A stretch of 64,000 nt of DNA from Pelomyxa schiedti (taxonomy: Eukaryota; Evosea; Pelobiontida; Pelomyxidae), in NCBI GenBank assembly GCA_020536535.1, contig JAHLWZ010000068.1, forward strand, positions 16,196 through 80,195, read 5' to 3'. The notes under the pieces were generated by a model that was given only the letters and a program-made list of their open reading frames with translations, searched no databases and was not told the DNA's origin. Made by a program: the position numbers and the translations under genes. This document shows positions 1 through 11,519 of the stretch, in pieces; position 1 is the stretch's first letter, and each line of letters begins with the position of its first letter.

Positions 1-658
1 CCTACATCCTGTGTCTCATGGTTTCCCCTGAGTAGAAAAACCTTGAACCGAAAAAGTTTTACATTACAAGAAAAAGTCAGAGAGAAAATACCTACTTCAG
101 TTGGATATAAAACTTTCAGACAAAGCAATAGAGTGATCGTTTCTATTCCGTGAGGACCTTTATCAACTAGAACAGAATGATGAAAATTAGTGCACACAAA
201 GTCCCTCGTAAACCAACCATAATCTCCAAGAAAGAGCAGCTTTGATGTAACGAGTTCCATGTTCAGAACACCGAACGTGTCTATGAAGTGCCGAAGATCC
301 TAGAGATGTTACTCACTGAGAACTGACACAGACAAAGAAATACTTTATAGTTCCCATGAAGGTCACCAAATAAAATGACTGGAGAAGGGATATTTAATAA
401 AGTTGGCTCACTTTGTAGAATAGGAAAGGCAAAATCAATTAACTGTATAATATCATTTGCATTCACTGGAGCCCCAGACCATCTATCACCGAGGTTAGAA
501 AATACTTTACGAACTTCAGTGAAAAACTGCCTGTGAGATGGGGAGCAGGGCTGAAAGACATAGTCAGGGTGAGGGAGAAAGTGGCTGACATGGTAATCCA
601 AAATTTTTTTTGCGAGACATTTGTGAGGCAGCAGCGGCTCGATAGGGAGGTTGCCCAC
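1..658 (-). CDS. PPP-family serine/threonine protein phosphatase (partial)
   Basis: The gene runs off the left edge. After removing three short introns (343-300, 217-167 and 95-42), the frame reads GDLHGNYKDL around 362-285, GDYVDKG spanning the second intron and LLRGNHE at about 36-16. These are the metal-binding signatures of PP1/PP2A/calcineurin-type phosphatases, which dephosphorylate serine and threonine in cytosol or nucleus. Two motifs differ slightly from the usual GDIHGQ and GDYVDRG. About 95 residues precede the first motif and contain no in-frame ATG. A 5' exon must therefore lie upstream, and the CAG just before the TGGGCAAC at about 659 is a likely acceptor. The rest of the catalytic domain is outside the window, so the subfamily cannot be assigned. 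Confidence 0.85.
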
Positions 659-1695
659 TGATTCTCAACACAAACGTGCAGTGCCGTAAACAATGGTAGG
701 AAACGATGGAACATAATATGTAATTTACAATCACTACTACACACCAAGAGTGTCCTGATTATGTACAGCACTAGTCAGTTGTCTAGTGACTATTCCCTCT
801 CTTGTTGACTGGTTTAATTTAGTACAAACAGGGGAAAAAAAACCCAGAGAGTCACCTCATACACAATTGAGTCCACAACATACTCTATAAAGACCTTACA
901 ACCAAAGGGGAAAAAAGGGAGTAAGCCAACTTGGTGTCGAGGGTAAAAAGTAGTTCATCACCCCAAAACGAAATTGTCGTTACAATTCGCATACTATCAG
1001 TGATGTTGTTGGAAATGGGGCTGTGCCTCTGAATTCTATTGGAAGCCAATAGGGAAGAGCCTGATATACTTAGCTTAGCTCTGGTTGTTCTGGGTGGTGC
1101 CCATCATTGTAATTAGAACTAGAGTCCCGGCTGCCAATTGTTTGTACCTTGGGTTCTTGAGACCCTGGCTTGCCATCGATTGCACTGTTGTTGGGAGGGA
1201 GTTGAGTATCACCCCCGAGCATACAACTCCTACCGGAACTCAAGGCTGGTAAGAAGAGAAAGCTCAATGATGAGTTTCACGAAAAGACCTTTGCCTGTGC
1301 GAACAACGAAATAAATGAAACAGGTCAAGGCGGAGGTACCCCACCACCATTACCAACCAAACGCGTTGTGAATTATGGGTCTGCGTGAGGGGTGTGACTG
1401 TGAAACAGTTTAACGAGATCGGCGTGTACGAGTCGTTTGCCGAGAGATTACGTGTCGTTGATGTTCAACTCACCGCTCTCGTCTCCTCGTTCGTTTTTTG
1501 TTCCCTTTATTGTGTTGTGTTGGCACAACAGATAGTTTATTTTTGGTTTTTTTTTTTTTTTGTTTTTTGGAAGAATGGTAACAGGGGAAAACAAAAAGGT
1601 CGTTGCAGAGAAGAGCAGCCTTGTTGGTTGAGGGTAATGAAGATTTGGACTCTTATCAGACTACACAGACTTGTTTTTCTGGTCAAACGGCAACA
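659..1695. other. Region without a convincing gene
   Basis: The missing 5' exon of the phosphatase and the promoter of the plus-strand gene at 1696 should lie here. A minus-strand open stretch at 1267-1070 ends in a polar Ser/Asn/Gln-rich tail but has no ATG. It could be a terminal exon or chance. T-rich runs at 1550-1565 may be promoter or UTR. I see no repeat or RNA gene. Confidence 0.4.
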
Positions 1696-2331
1696 ATGAG
1701 CACAAAACAAGGATGCAATGGGAGACCCTCCCTCGCAACAAACACGTGCGGCGCTTCCTTGTCAGATTCCATGGGCCCATCTTCTGATGCTGTGCAAAAG
1801 CTGGTGGAGTGGTCAGACTTGGTAACTCACAGCCTCATTCCTACGAAACGAACCTCATGCACATTCTGAAGGTATCCGGCGCGTGTGCCACTGCACATTC
1901 AGTGGATCAGGAGACTGGGGACATCACGCTTAGAGACACTCTGCATCATGACAGATATCACACTACAATGTTCACCAGGCCGAATTTTGCTTCCCAGACC
2001 TTGAGCACGAAATCCAAAATCAGAACTGTACCCAAAGGTACTGGAAAGAGCGTGAAGTTCGCTGCTGGACCTGGCAGTGATCAAGCCGGGAGTGCTGCCA
2101 AGCCAGAACCCACAGCAGCCAGCTCAACAGTTCCCGGTTTGGATTCCACCCCCGCCTACAAACAACCTAACATGAACACAGATGATTCTTCTCCCCATGC
2201 GAGTGTTCCAAAATCCAGCCGAGCGGCCTATGCTCGGTTTTTGAAGGTCTTTATTCTCCTCTTTTTCTTCACTGATTCAAACAAACAACAAGGCGCTGGA
2301 GAGCCGAACCAATCTCAACCTCGATGGCTGA
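1696..2331 (+). CDS. Uncharacterised low-complexity protein, 179 aa
   Basis: Three exons (1696-1821, 1872-2246, 2293-2331) join in phase 0 and give 179 residues. The two introns are 50 and 46 bp, the local norm. The protein starts MSTKQGCNGR, has a central Ser/Pro/Ala/Lys-rich region and ends in a short polar tail (SRTNLNLDG). No domain, signal peptide or membrane segment is visible. The neat phase-0 joins and typical intron sizes are the main support. I do not recognise the family and infer no function. Confidence 0.5.
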
Positions 2332-2465
2332 AGTTTGGAATCGGAGCGGTGTTTACGCGGTTTGTGAATGTGTTTACAAGTGTACAAATTGGGGATAAAA
2401 AGCCATTTTGTGTAATTCTTTTGTTAGAGCATAACAAAACAAGTTTCGTATTGCTTTTTCTTTTG

Positions 2466-4425
2466 TTAGAGTAGCAAACAACCTTTTGCTTGCAAAGCAG
2501 GGCCATATGAGGCAAGCTTAAAAGCAGCCTCAAACAGGGAATAAACCCCTTGTCTTGTAAGTGCACTGCACTCCATGTAGAGTAGGTTGCCCATTTGCAT
2601 TGCCGTTTTGATTCCATCTTGGTATGTTAGAATGGGTTTGCCAGGTTGCCTCAGGTCTGTTTTTGCAGCAGCAACAATGCATTGGGCATTGGGGCAATAG
2701 TGCTGAACCTCTGGGTACCATTTTTCTGCTACATTGTAATAGGATGTTTTGTCATCCACGGAAAATATAAGAATAAACACATCAGTATCTATGTAGCTCA
2801 ATGGCCTCTGGTTTACAATTCGTGGTGAGTAGGAAATTTTTGTAACACACAAAATGCAAACCAGGCGATCAAACTTTGTTTGTCCTGAAGTGTCCCATAA
2901 TTGGCACATCACAACCTTCCCGTCAATAATCCTTTTCTCGCTGTAGTTGTCAAAAACCTGTGGGATATTTTTTCTTTTTTTTTCCTGGTTAAGCATATAC
3001 TACTTACAGTTGGGACATATTCGGAAGGGAATGTTTTCGTTGTATAAGAAATTAGCAGACAGGTCTTGCCACATGCATCATCACCAACAACCACAACTTT
3101 GGCAGTGGATTTGAAGGGTCTTTCAGCCGAATTCTTAAGCTTAATCAAATGTGAGGATATAAAAAGCCATGTGCGGATAATATACTGGATGAGTAAGCAA
3201 CCAGAGTGCAATATCCGGATTGCCAGAGGCAGTTTCCATTGCACTTTTGATTTTCAATTCATCATTTTGACCTGCTGCAAAAATGTACGGTGCTTGATCA
3301 GGGAACAGCTCCGTGAGTGCATGTCTGAAGCTCCCTGTTGAGGCTTCATTTACAAGTTGCACTGCTGGTGATGTGATGTTGTTTGCTACAGCATTTATAG
3401 CACGCAGCGCAGATATGAGAGACACGTGAGATTCTGCGGGCCCGGCACTGTGGCTGCGGGGTGGTCTTGGTCCCCTGGAATCTAGGCGTCCTCGTTCTTT
3501 CCTTGTCTCGGACTGCACTGACTCCGGGGGTGGAACTGCAGGGTGTGTCGACGAGGTGGTGGTAGTAACCTCATCACTGATAACGGATACAGAAATTGTG
3601 GGAGTTGGGTTAGTAGCAATGAAACGAGGGCTGTGCTGCAGTGCAGAAGATGCAGTTGTATCAGAGATGTCTGGCGATTGGATAGTTGCAGTACATTCTA
3701 CGCCAGTTGTTGAAAGTGATGGGGCTAATGGATTTGATGGTGCCGGACTTGGAGGTGAAACGGCAGGTGGAAGAATAGGCTCCGGATGTGTGGGAGTTTG
3801 TTCACTTTCTGTTTGGTTAAGGGCACTTATTGCACCCCTCAATTTGACAACAGTTCCTAGTCCAAGGCCCACCGCAAATAGATCCTTATCTCTCAGCCCA
3901 GAAACTACAGCCATAGTGTCAAACAGTTCTCTCTCAAAAACGGTCCAAACTTCTGGCATCCCCAAAGCTGCCAACCACTCATCAACAACCTATTTCTTAT
4001 TGTAAAACAGGGGAGAATGAGAGTAAACGAAACATGTCTACAACCAACAACACAAAATATAAAAAAGAAACCAAGGAAAACTTTTGCATTCCCAAAAAAA
4101 AGCTGGGGGAAAAAAAAAAAAAAAACCAAGAGAAAAAACAAAAACCCCATGACCAACCACACACCATAGTATTGATATCTGCAGCACCAAAAACATATAC
4201 AGGACGAGGAACCCTGGCCCTGAGGTCACCGAGCGCTGTCCTCAGCCTCACCACGTGCCCCCTTTTGACGTCCGGGTACATTGCCAGCCGTTCCAGGTCC
4301 TCGTCACTAATCCCGTGTGCCACGTGCCGCAGGTCGCAGGATCGAAACCCGGCCGACTCAAACGTCGGCCACAGCTCGCCGCACCCAATGTCCGTCAGCC
4401 ATTCCCCAACTGATTCGACCGCCAT
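2466..4425 (-). CDS. SAM-SAM-(UBA-like)-Rho GTPase fusion protein, 544 aa
   Basis: Five exons (4425-4165, 3989-3186, 3139-3008, 2957-2862, 2807-2466) all join in phase 0. Residues about 1-75 form a SAM domain ([17 protein letters not shown]). A second SAM follows the first intron ([15 protein letters not shown]). Next comes about 150 residues of Ser/Thr/Pro-rich linker. A helical piece follows ([14 protein letters not shown]) that resembles the last helix of a UBA domain. A complete Rho/Rac GTPase ends the protein: P-loop GDDACGKT, switch I YVPTVFDNY, switch [14 protein letters not shown], base-binding AKTD and SAL, C-terminal CLLL prenylation box. Nucleotide-binding residues are intact. Switch II has Ser for the usual Ala and Thr for the usual Glu. 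The join between the N-terminal region and GTPase rests on a 46-bp GTATAT...AG intron (3185-3140). SAM domains usually oligomerise, so a membrane-tethered, self-assembling Rho switch is my inference. Confidence 0.85.
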
Positions 4426-4662
4426 TCACGGAGCCGACTCGACAACACCCCTCGATCCCCTTCTCCCACAATTGCAAACTGCCTGGCTCAGCGGCACCTT
4501 GTGAAGTGAAAATAACTGACCACTGACAATCCGCACCAAACGCCACACTGTTTTTTTCGCTTTCTTCGGCGGTGTTAGTGGAAAGTGATCATTTGATACT
4601 GGTGTGAGCGTTCATGTGGGGGACTGGAAGGAAGTGCTTGAACTGAAATGGAAATTCTTTAA

Positions 4663-6266
4663 CTAATTTGACTTTTTTGGGGTGGGTTTTTGTTTGTTGG
4701 TGGGTTTGGTCTTGGAGGCAGTGGTATTTGGAACTTTTTCTTGCTTTTTGGGAAGGGGCAGTGTGAAAGTGGCACTTGGCTCAAACCTGGTCACTGAAGC
4801 CCATGAAAGACATGGTTTAGAAGTGGTCCCCCTTTCCATTGTAATCCCCAGGGTAGTGTCTGGTTCGGGGTCATTTTCCATTCCAGGGACTGATGTTACA
4901 TGGGTTCCAGTGAGTTCACTTGGGCTTGCATTTGGTGGGTTCTCGGGTTTTGGTTTCCGCTTAGTAGTTTCCTTTTTGGCAGTCACGGGTTTCTCTGGTG
5001 TGGGGTTCTCTGGCACGGCAACTCCCTTGGTTTTAGATTCTGGGTGTTTGGTGGTGTCTGAAGTTGGCGCCATTTTCTCTTTGGTGGGGGTTGCTTGAGA
5101 AACGGATTTTTTGGGCCCTTTCCCCTCTGTCATAGTTGGTGCTGCTTTGACAGGCTTTGATACACTTTTCTCTTCAGTGGGGTGCACTGGGGCAGTTTTT
5201 GTTGGTGGAGCTTTTGTGAACTCTTTAGCTCCCAACTTGGCCTTATTCTGTCTTGTTTTGGCTCCCATACTAACTTCTGTTAAGTGTTCTTGTTCAGGTT
5301 CGGGTTCCATCTCTTCATCTGGAAAAGATTCAAGCTCCTCTTTGATGGCCTTTTGGTTTCGTGTGGCTGCTGGTTTCGCGCTTAATGTTGTGGATGAACG
5401 GATTTTTTTAGAAGGTTGTGATTGTGGAAGTTCATCAGCACCTTGTTCATCTGGTTCTGGGTTGGTAAAAGATGATTTGAAGGAACGAGAGATTGATGGT
5501 ACTGTGGTGTTCTGTTGCCTAACTGGGTCAGTTTGGTTGGAAGGCTCGGGTATTTCATTTGCAAAAACGATTTTTGTTGGCTTCGTCAGATAGGCCAAAT
5601 CAATAATAGTCTGCGCCACATAAGCCAAGGCGGATGGGAAATGTTTCTCACACTTTATTTGTTGTCTTGATTCTTTCAACTTCCGGCTTCAACCACTCAG
5701 GTACTTTTTCTTCGGGTTCTTGGTTATTCAGTGATACTTCTTCCCGCACATTCCGAAGTTTTAACCTTTGAAGTAATATGACTTTTTTGTCATTTAGTTG
5801 CTAATCACATTGTAACCTCTGTGTATACTGAGGAGTGGCTCTATTCACTAATACCTCACTGCCACAAACTGTTGGTGCACTGGCATTTATACGCTCCAGA
5901 CCTAACAAATTAATTAGAAAAAAATGACAACAGGGAAAGCAAAGAGTACAAGCAACAAAATAATAGATAGCAGATAGATTCCCTACATGTTTCCACGTCC
6001 ACCTCTGGCCCACCGGTGGCCGCCAAATCGAAAAACGCGAAACCACGTGGAACCCCGTCGTCGTCCACGGGCACGTCCAAGTTGGACACCGAGCCCCACT
6101 TGGAAAAGGCTTCCTCAATCCCCCCCTTGAGCGTGGCGACCGTGTCCCACCCGTGTCCCGTTGGGGTCCTCAGTGGCCACATTGGGGGTGGGTTGTTCCT
6201 CCTGACGTGAAGCCGAAACCGAGCAGCAATGCACGACGTCGAAGCCGTCGCCCTTGTCGCCGACAT
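4663..6266 (-). CDS. RRM-domain protein with Lys/Pro/Thr-rich tail, 474 aa
   Basis: Exons 6266-5987, 5901-5817, 5765-5654 and 5610-4663 join to 474 residues. Residues about 18-125 are one RNA recognition motif. Strand 1 is RFRLHV, the helix is IEEAFSKWGSV, RNP1 is RGFAFFDL, and the domain closes after the first intron with INASAPTVCGSEVLVNRA. A conserved-looking linker (VPEWLKPEVERI) follows. The last two thirds are low-complexity and rich in Lys, Pro, Thr and Glu, probably disordered. A nuclear or RNP role is likely from the RRM but the target RNA is unknown. The stop lies 237 bp before the start of the SAM-Rho gene on the same strand. Confidence 0.8.
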
Positions 6267-6346
6267 TCAATCGGTTTTTAATTTCTTGCATCTAGCATTG
6301 CGTGCAACTGTGGGATAGAACGGAAATAAAAGCTATTGTTGACTTC

Positions 6347-9300
6347 TTAGGGGTTTTGTTTTGGGTGTTTCTTGTTTAGACGGAGGAGGGCTTGCTGCAG
6401 TTGGTGTATTTCTTCTTGTTGCTGTGCTATTGTCTGTTGCATTGATTGGATATCTGGAAGCAGTGGAGGGGAAGGTGAAGGTGCTGATGATGCAGAGGTG
6501 ATGAGTGGTTGTGAGAATGGCTGAGGAACACTGAGTGTAACCACCGTGCCACAGCACGGGCATGTGCAAGAACACCACAGCGATGTTGTTGGTGTTGCCG
6601 CTGGTCCCTGTGATGGTGATTGTGAAGGCGGTGGTGAGGGCGATGAGAATGCCGGGAGTGCCGGGAGTGTGAGGACTGGAGTGGGTGATTTGAGCGGGGG
6701 GCTTGTGCATTTCTGTGCGAGGGATGTGGTGGTGGGAGGAGGGAGCACCGGGATGGATGGAATTGTGGGTGACAGGTCGGTGAGTGAAAGCGACGGCGAG
6801 GACGAGCTGAGGCCTGGGGACTGGGAGAGGGAGAATAGTACCGGCCTTTTGGTTGGTGATACAACCTAATAGATAGATTGTTTGATTGTTTGTAAGAAAA
6901 GATAGTAAGTGATGGAGGCTCACGTTGAGAAAGACTTCTGAAGTAGTTAGAATATCCATTGAAGGTCTGAGGTCCGGATCTTTTGAGAGCGTCCACATCA
7001 CAAGGGTACTCTATTTGAATTGTTTGTTTTGCGTCACCAGATTAAAGGTAATTACCTCTGATGGGAAATTGGACGAAAAAAGAGGAGGTATTCTCCCGGA
7101 TAAAGCATCACTCACCAGATGAGCTCGCTCGGCAAATGTATCGTAGGGGTTATACATCTCGAATAATATCATGCCCAGGCTTCAGCTCTGTAAGTTTCAA
7201 AGCTGCTTATAAGTTTGAATGTGGTGCGTTTTCACACCTAAAAACATCTGTTTTGTTGGTGTAGATTGAGTTCTTTTGCTGCTCTGGTGAACAATAAGGC
7301 CATGTGCCTACACCTTTTGTGTGTCCCACAGCTCCACTCCCAGAACTCCCTGAAGTGAATCAGAGAAGAAAAAAAATAGATGAACCACTACTTATATCCA
7401 ACTCGCAGGTAAATTCTGTTGCAAGACCAAAGTCAACCTTTAAAAAATTAAGGGGAGGGAAGAGATAAGTAAAAACTAACAATTTTGGCATTCCCCCTGT
7501 GTAGAATGATATTGGCTGGCTTCAAGTCTCTATGAATAATTCCTGAAACTTCTTAAATTGCAATTGACCTACAAGGTACTGACCTTGAGAATGTATATGC
7601 TTTAAACCTAGTGATACTTGCTCGAAAACCTTGGCTCATATTAAGGAAACACTTGAAGGCAAGTAAAAACGAGAATTACTTGGGAATTGAATTGAGGATT
7701 AAGCTTTCGGCCAGGAGATGACAAAATTTGGCTGAGAGTATTTCCAATACAAAGTTGCATTTGAATATATAGTACATATATGACACGTTTATTGATAGTT
7801 GCACTACTAGTGCTGGTGTTACTAGTTGCTGATGAATCTCTCGTCTTCCGTTTCTTCCATAGAATCAATTGATTTTGGGAGTGTGCTTCTGTAAATATTA
7901 TACGTCACCTTCTTGAAGTATTGCATTAATCAATAATACCTACTGATTTGGTTTTGTTTCTAGTAGTGTCATTCTCCCATTCATTGAAACTTGTATCATT
8001 AGTATCAATATCTTGGAACACAGCCCTCCGACTTGGGTGAGGGGATCCTTCCTCACTTTCTGGCAAAGTACCCAATTCTGAATCTGGTTGGTATTGATTA
8101 TCTGTCTCCTGTTCCTCCTCTTCCTCTCCCTCTCCCTCGCCCTCGCCCTCGCCCTCGTCCTCGTCTTCATCCTCATCCTCATCCTCATCCTCGCCCGCTT
8201 CTCCTTCATTGGTTGTGTTGTCTACATCCTGGCACCCACTACAAATATCACCTTCGGAAGCAACGGGTACACCATCGTCTGTTGCCTCAGTCAGGTTATT
8301 TTCAGATTCTTCACCAACACCTAGAGGATCGTTATCCAAGTAGATTAAAAAAAAGTACAGACTCTCATTCCCAAGATCAGATTTAACACTTACAGGATCG
8401 CAGGTTGTTGTTTTTGTAGAAGGTAAACCATCTGTGAGTTCTTCAACACACTCGGTGCCACTGTCGACAATCGAGGAGGAGTACCTAATTTTTTCAGTGC
8501 TACTTGCAAGAAATTAGAATTACCTTTTTTTAGCCAAAACATCAGTACACATCACTTCAAACCATGAGGCATAATACCTCACAACGTTTGGGTGATCAAG
8601 CCGAGCGAGAGTTCTAACTTCTCTCAGAATCTAGAGAATCCAGAAAGTAAGAAATAGACTTTTTGTGCTTGTTTGCGCACCTTTGAGAGAATTCGGGGCA
8701 AGTCCCCTCTTGGTAAGAACTTGATTTGTTTGCAAGCATATTCAACACCATCAAGCCTGTGCCTTACCTTGCTTGCATTTGAAAAGGACTAATTTTCATT
8801 TGTTTACCTTGAAAACTAAACTTGGTCAAATTGAAACCACCCAACTCCAAAAACGGAACCTGCACCAAATCCCCCCTGGCCCAGACAGTCTTGTTGCATA
8901 AATTCTCGAGTGTACCTCCCCTGTTCCACCATGTCGTGCCTGAATTGATTACATTTAAGTTCGTTTGGCTTGTTTTTGAAAGCTCATACAATTGAAAATA
9001 TCTTGCATCATCACACAATGACCAAGAGGTGGTCGTCCTCTTCCAATTCTCACAGAAGCTGCCACAATCAGGCTACAATGGTATAAGTAAAACCCTTAAT
9101 TAAGAATAACACAACCAGTGACGTTGTTGGTGTTCCAGGAGTTAAAGTTGGTGAATCAAGTTGTAGCATATTCGAAACACCCTCAATGAAGTCAGTATGA
9201 AGCCTATGCAAGTGCGGTAATATTTGGAACAATTCAGTATTCACCACAATCTAAAAAAAAGTTAATGCACCTAAATTGGGAAACCAGGAATCACAAACTC

Positions 9301-9610
9301 TATTGTGAAATAATTTGTTGTACAATTGCGAGAGCAGAAAGTCCAATCTCTTCTGATCACCCTCCATAAAGATCATTCCCAACAGAACCACAACATCCCC
9401 TGGTACCATATCAATAAATTCAAAAAAAGGGGGATACCAACACACACACAACACAACACTAGTCCGTAAACAAAATAAAAAAAAAAAAAAAGACGGACTT
9501 ATGGGAGCAGCGTCGAAACTGCCATGGACAACCACGGCCGAAGATTCTGTGCTGACCTTTGTCCTCGTAACAGCGAGGCTTGTCGAGTCACCCCCTCGCT
9601 TTGATGACAT
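6347..9610 (-). CDS. eIF2-alpha kinase-family protein kinase with C-terminal coiled coil
   Basis: This is a multi-exon protein kinase. The glycine loop reads LGQGGFGAGS near 8870. The invariant lysine is in YACKQIKF near 8720, and LREVRTLARLDHPNVVRY follows. A long acidic insert (Asp/Glu/Gly runs, 8320-8110) separates the lobes. After it come LYIQMQLC (near 7770), IIHRDLKPANIIL (7540-7505), VDFGLATEF (7436-7410), GVGTWPYCSPEQ (near 7290), SLGMILFEMYNPY and a terminal DPDLRPS. The acidic insert and LYIQM(E/Q)LC are typical of GCN2/PERK/HRI enzymes, which phosphorylate eIF2-alpha under stress. The tail is Pro/Ser-rich and ends in a Gln/Leu-rich coiled coil around MQQTIAQQQEEIHQLQQ. No HisRS-like, RWD or lumenal domain is seen. 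The exact donor after the glycine loop is ambiguous. Confidence 0.88.
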
Positions 9611-9954
9611 TACCTTTTTATAAAAAAAAAAAAGCGAAATGAAGCCTTTCGAACTTGTCTAAACGAATCAACGAAAAATGGCCTGTGGTGGGGCCACAGA
9701 GATCTGGAACTGGGAATCTCGCATGGAGAGTGTTATGTTGTGAAGTGGCGATGAGAGTGGGACTGAGATCTTTGGGTTTCCAACAGTCTTTTTCCAAAAA
9801 AAACGAGGAAAAAAAAAGGCCGATAAAACAAAAAAAAAAAAGGCAGGGAATTCCGACAACACACGCTGCCTCGTAACACCCCAAAAAATAAATAACAAAT
9901 AAAAACGCACAGCAGTAATTAAAACAAAAGGGGGGCAACAACAGTAGATCGCAT
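9611..9954. other. Divergent intergenic region
   Basis: About 340 bp lie between the starts of the minus-strand kinase and the plus-strand CYRI gene. The stretch has several A-rich runs (9618-9630, 9797-9840) and no credible coding frame. It must hold both promoters. Confidence 0.5.
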
Positions 9955-11321
9955 ATGGGTCAACTACTCAACCACTTGAACCACCACCACAACGCCGCCC
10001 AGATCTTCCTCGACTTCGACAGTTTGTTTCTGTTTCTTTTTCCTCTCTTGCATCTCTCTCTACATTCTCTCGTCTTTGTTCCTCACGCAAATTAGACGCC
10101 GTACCGTCACCACAAGAGCAAGACTTATGGAATCAAATCCACCAAGTAAAACGCTGGAATTACCTCTCCGTTAAATTAAACAACGACCAAAGGTGTTGCA
10201 ACAAGGACCAGCACTTTTGGACAAACTGAGGAAGTACACTGGGTCAGACACGTGGATTCGTGCTGTGTGTTTAATTCAGTTTTCTCCCCTGTGTGACTTG
10301 TTCAAAGGCCATAACCAACCCGTCGCCTGAAAACGACGAAATTGCATGGAACAAAGTTCTCCCCGGGGTGGACCAGCTCCAGGAATTCTACGATTTCTCT
10401 TTGCATCTTGGTAAGACATTTGAGAAGCGTCTCAAGTTCCTAACAGCTCCATGCAGAGCAACTATTCCCCAAGCTCATCGTTGCACTGTGCAAAGATGAC
10501 CCGCGGTCGAATTTAGGTAACCAGCAGGCACTAGCAAAACAACTTGGAGATGTGTTTGATTTTGTTTTGCGGTTCGATGACGCCAAGGTGCGTTGTGGAA
10601 AGAACAAGTCCTTCGTTGGATCTTATGCACCATAGATGATAAATCCGGCAATTCAAAACGACTTTTCATATTACAGACGAACACTAAGTAGAATGAAGCT
10701 TGCCAAAAAGGATGCTAACATCAAGGTGACTTTCTTTTTACCCTTCTTTGGGAGGGTATTAACGAAATAAAGGTCAAGGATGAACTTGCCAACAAGATGT
10801 CTCTCTTCTTTGCTTACCCCACTCCTATGATGAAAGTTCTCTCAGAAACGACTGCCAAGTTTCTCACCACCCCTAACTGTGGCGTCACTGCCGAGAGTGT
10901 GACAATCGCGCTTTCATATATGGCAAACATTTGCCTGGACATGGTTGAGAAGCACAGGTTCTTGTCCCTTTTTTTCCCCACCAAGTATCCACAATTACCT
11001 TCAACAAAATAGGTTTACAAGCAACGAAACAAATATGTTCTGTCTTCGTGCAATGACCGGAGCCACAATTCTTTATGATCACATTGCACCCACCGGTGTA
11101 TTCACCAAGCGTTCCCCCGTCAACGTACTTCCCCTTATCCCTTTCTTTCTATTACCTCTTTCACACCCCACTCACCACCCACACAGGTCAGGGGAGTCAT
11201 CCAGGCTCTCAAGACCCACCCGGAAGGTGGCACAGACGGACTCATCAACGCCCTCCGCTTCACAACACTGCACCTCAACGACGCCGATACTCCGACTCAA
11301 CTCAAACAATTGTTGGCCTAA
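9955..11321 (+). CDS. CYRI: CYRI (FAM49) family Rac1-binding protein, with a +1 frameshift
   Basis: Nine exons starting [11 protein letters not shown] rebuild a full CYRI/FAM49 protein. Conserved blocks are [79 protein letters not shown] and a C-terminal [18 protein letters not shown]. In animals and Dictyostelium, CYRI binds active Rac1 and opposes the SCAR/WAVE complex, limiting protrusions; the N-terminal Gly is usually myristoylated. Here the second residue is also Gly. Introns (10022-10095, 10146-10192, 10265-10307, 10411-10456, 10589-10635, 10726-10772, 10958-11012, 11125-11186) are GT-AG. One T too many in the run at 10560-10564 shifts frame between GDVFD and VLRFDDAK. Everything else is intact, so a homopolymer sequencing error is likelier than a pseudogene. 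A Rac gene lies 1.4 kb downstream. Confidence 0.92.
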
Positions 11322-11519
11322 AGTGCTTATTGTTGTGTGTTCCCCTTTGTTGGCAAAGGAAAAAGCTGTGAAGAAATGCAAAGCCCACACTCACCCACAA
11401 CACGTGCAAATCATTCAAAGCCCACGGCCTTCTATGTCCACAAGGAATACACACCTTTTTAAATAGAAATAAGGAATTAATTCTTTGGTGTTTTTTTTTT
11501 TTTTGGTGTTTTGGGAAGT

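Noticed and set aside
8110-8210. Plus-strand leucine-rich or Pro/Arg-rich frames
   Set aside because: They mirror the acidic Asp/Glu/Gly insert of the kinase on the minus strand.
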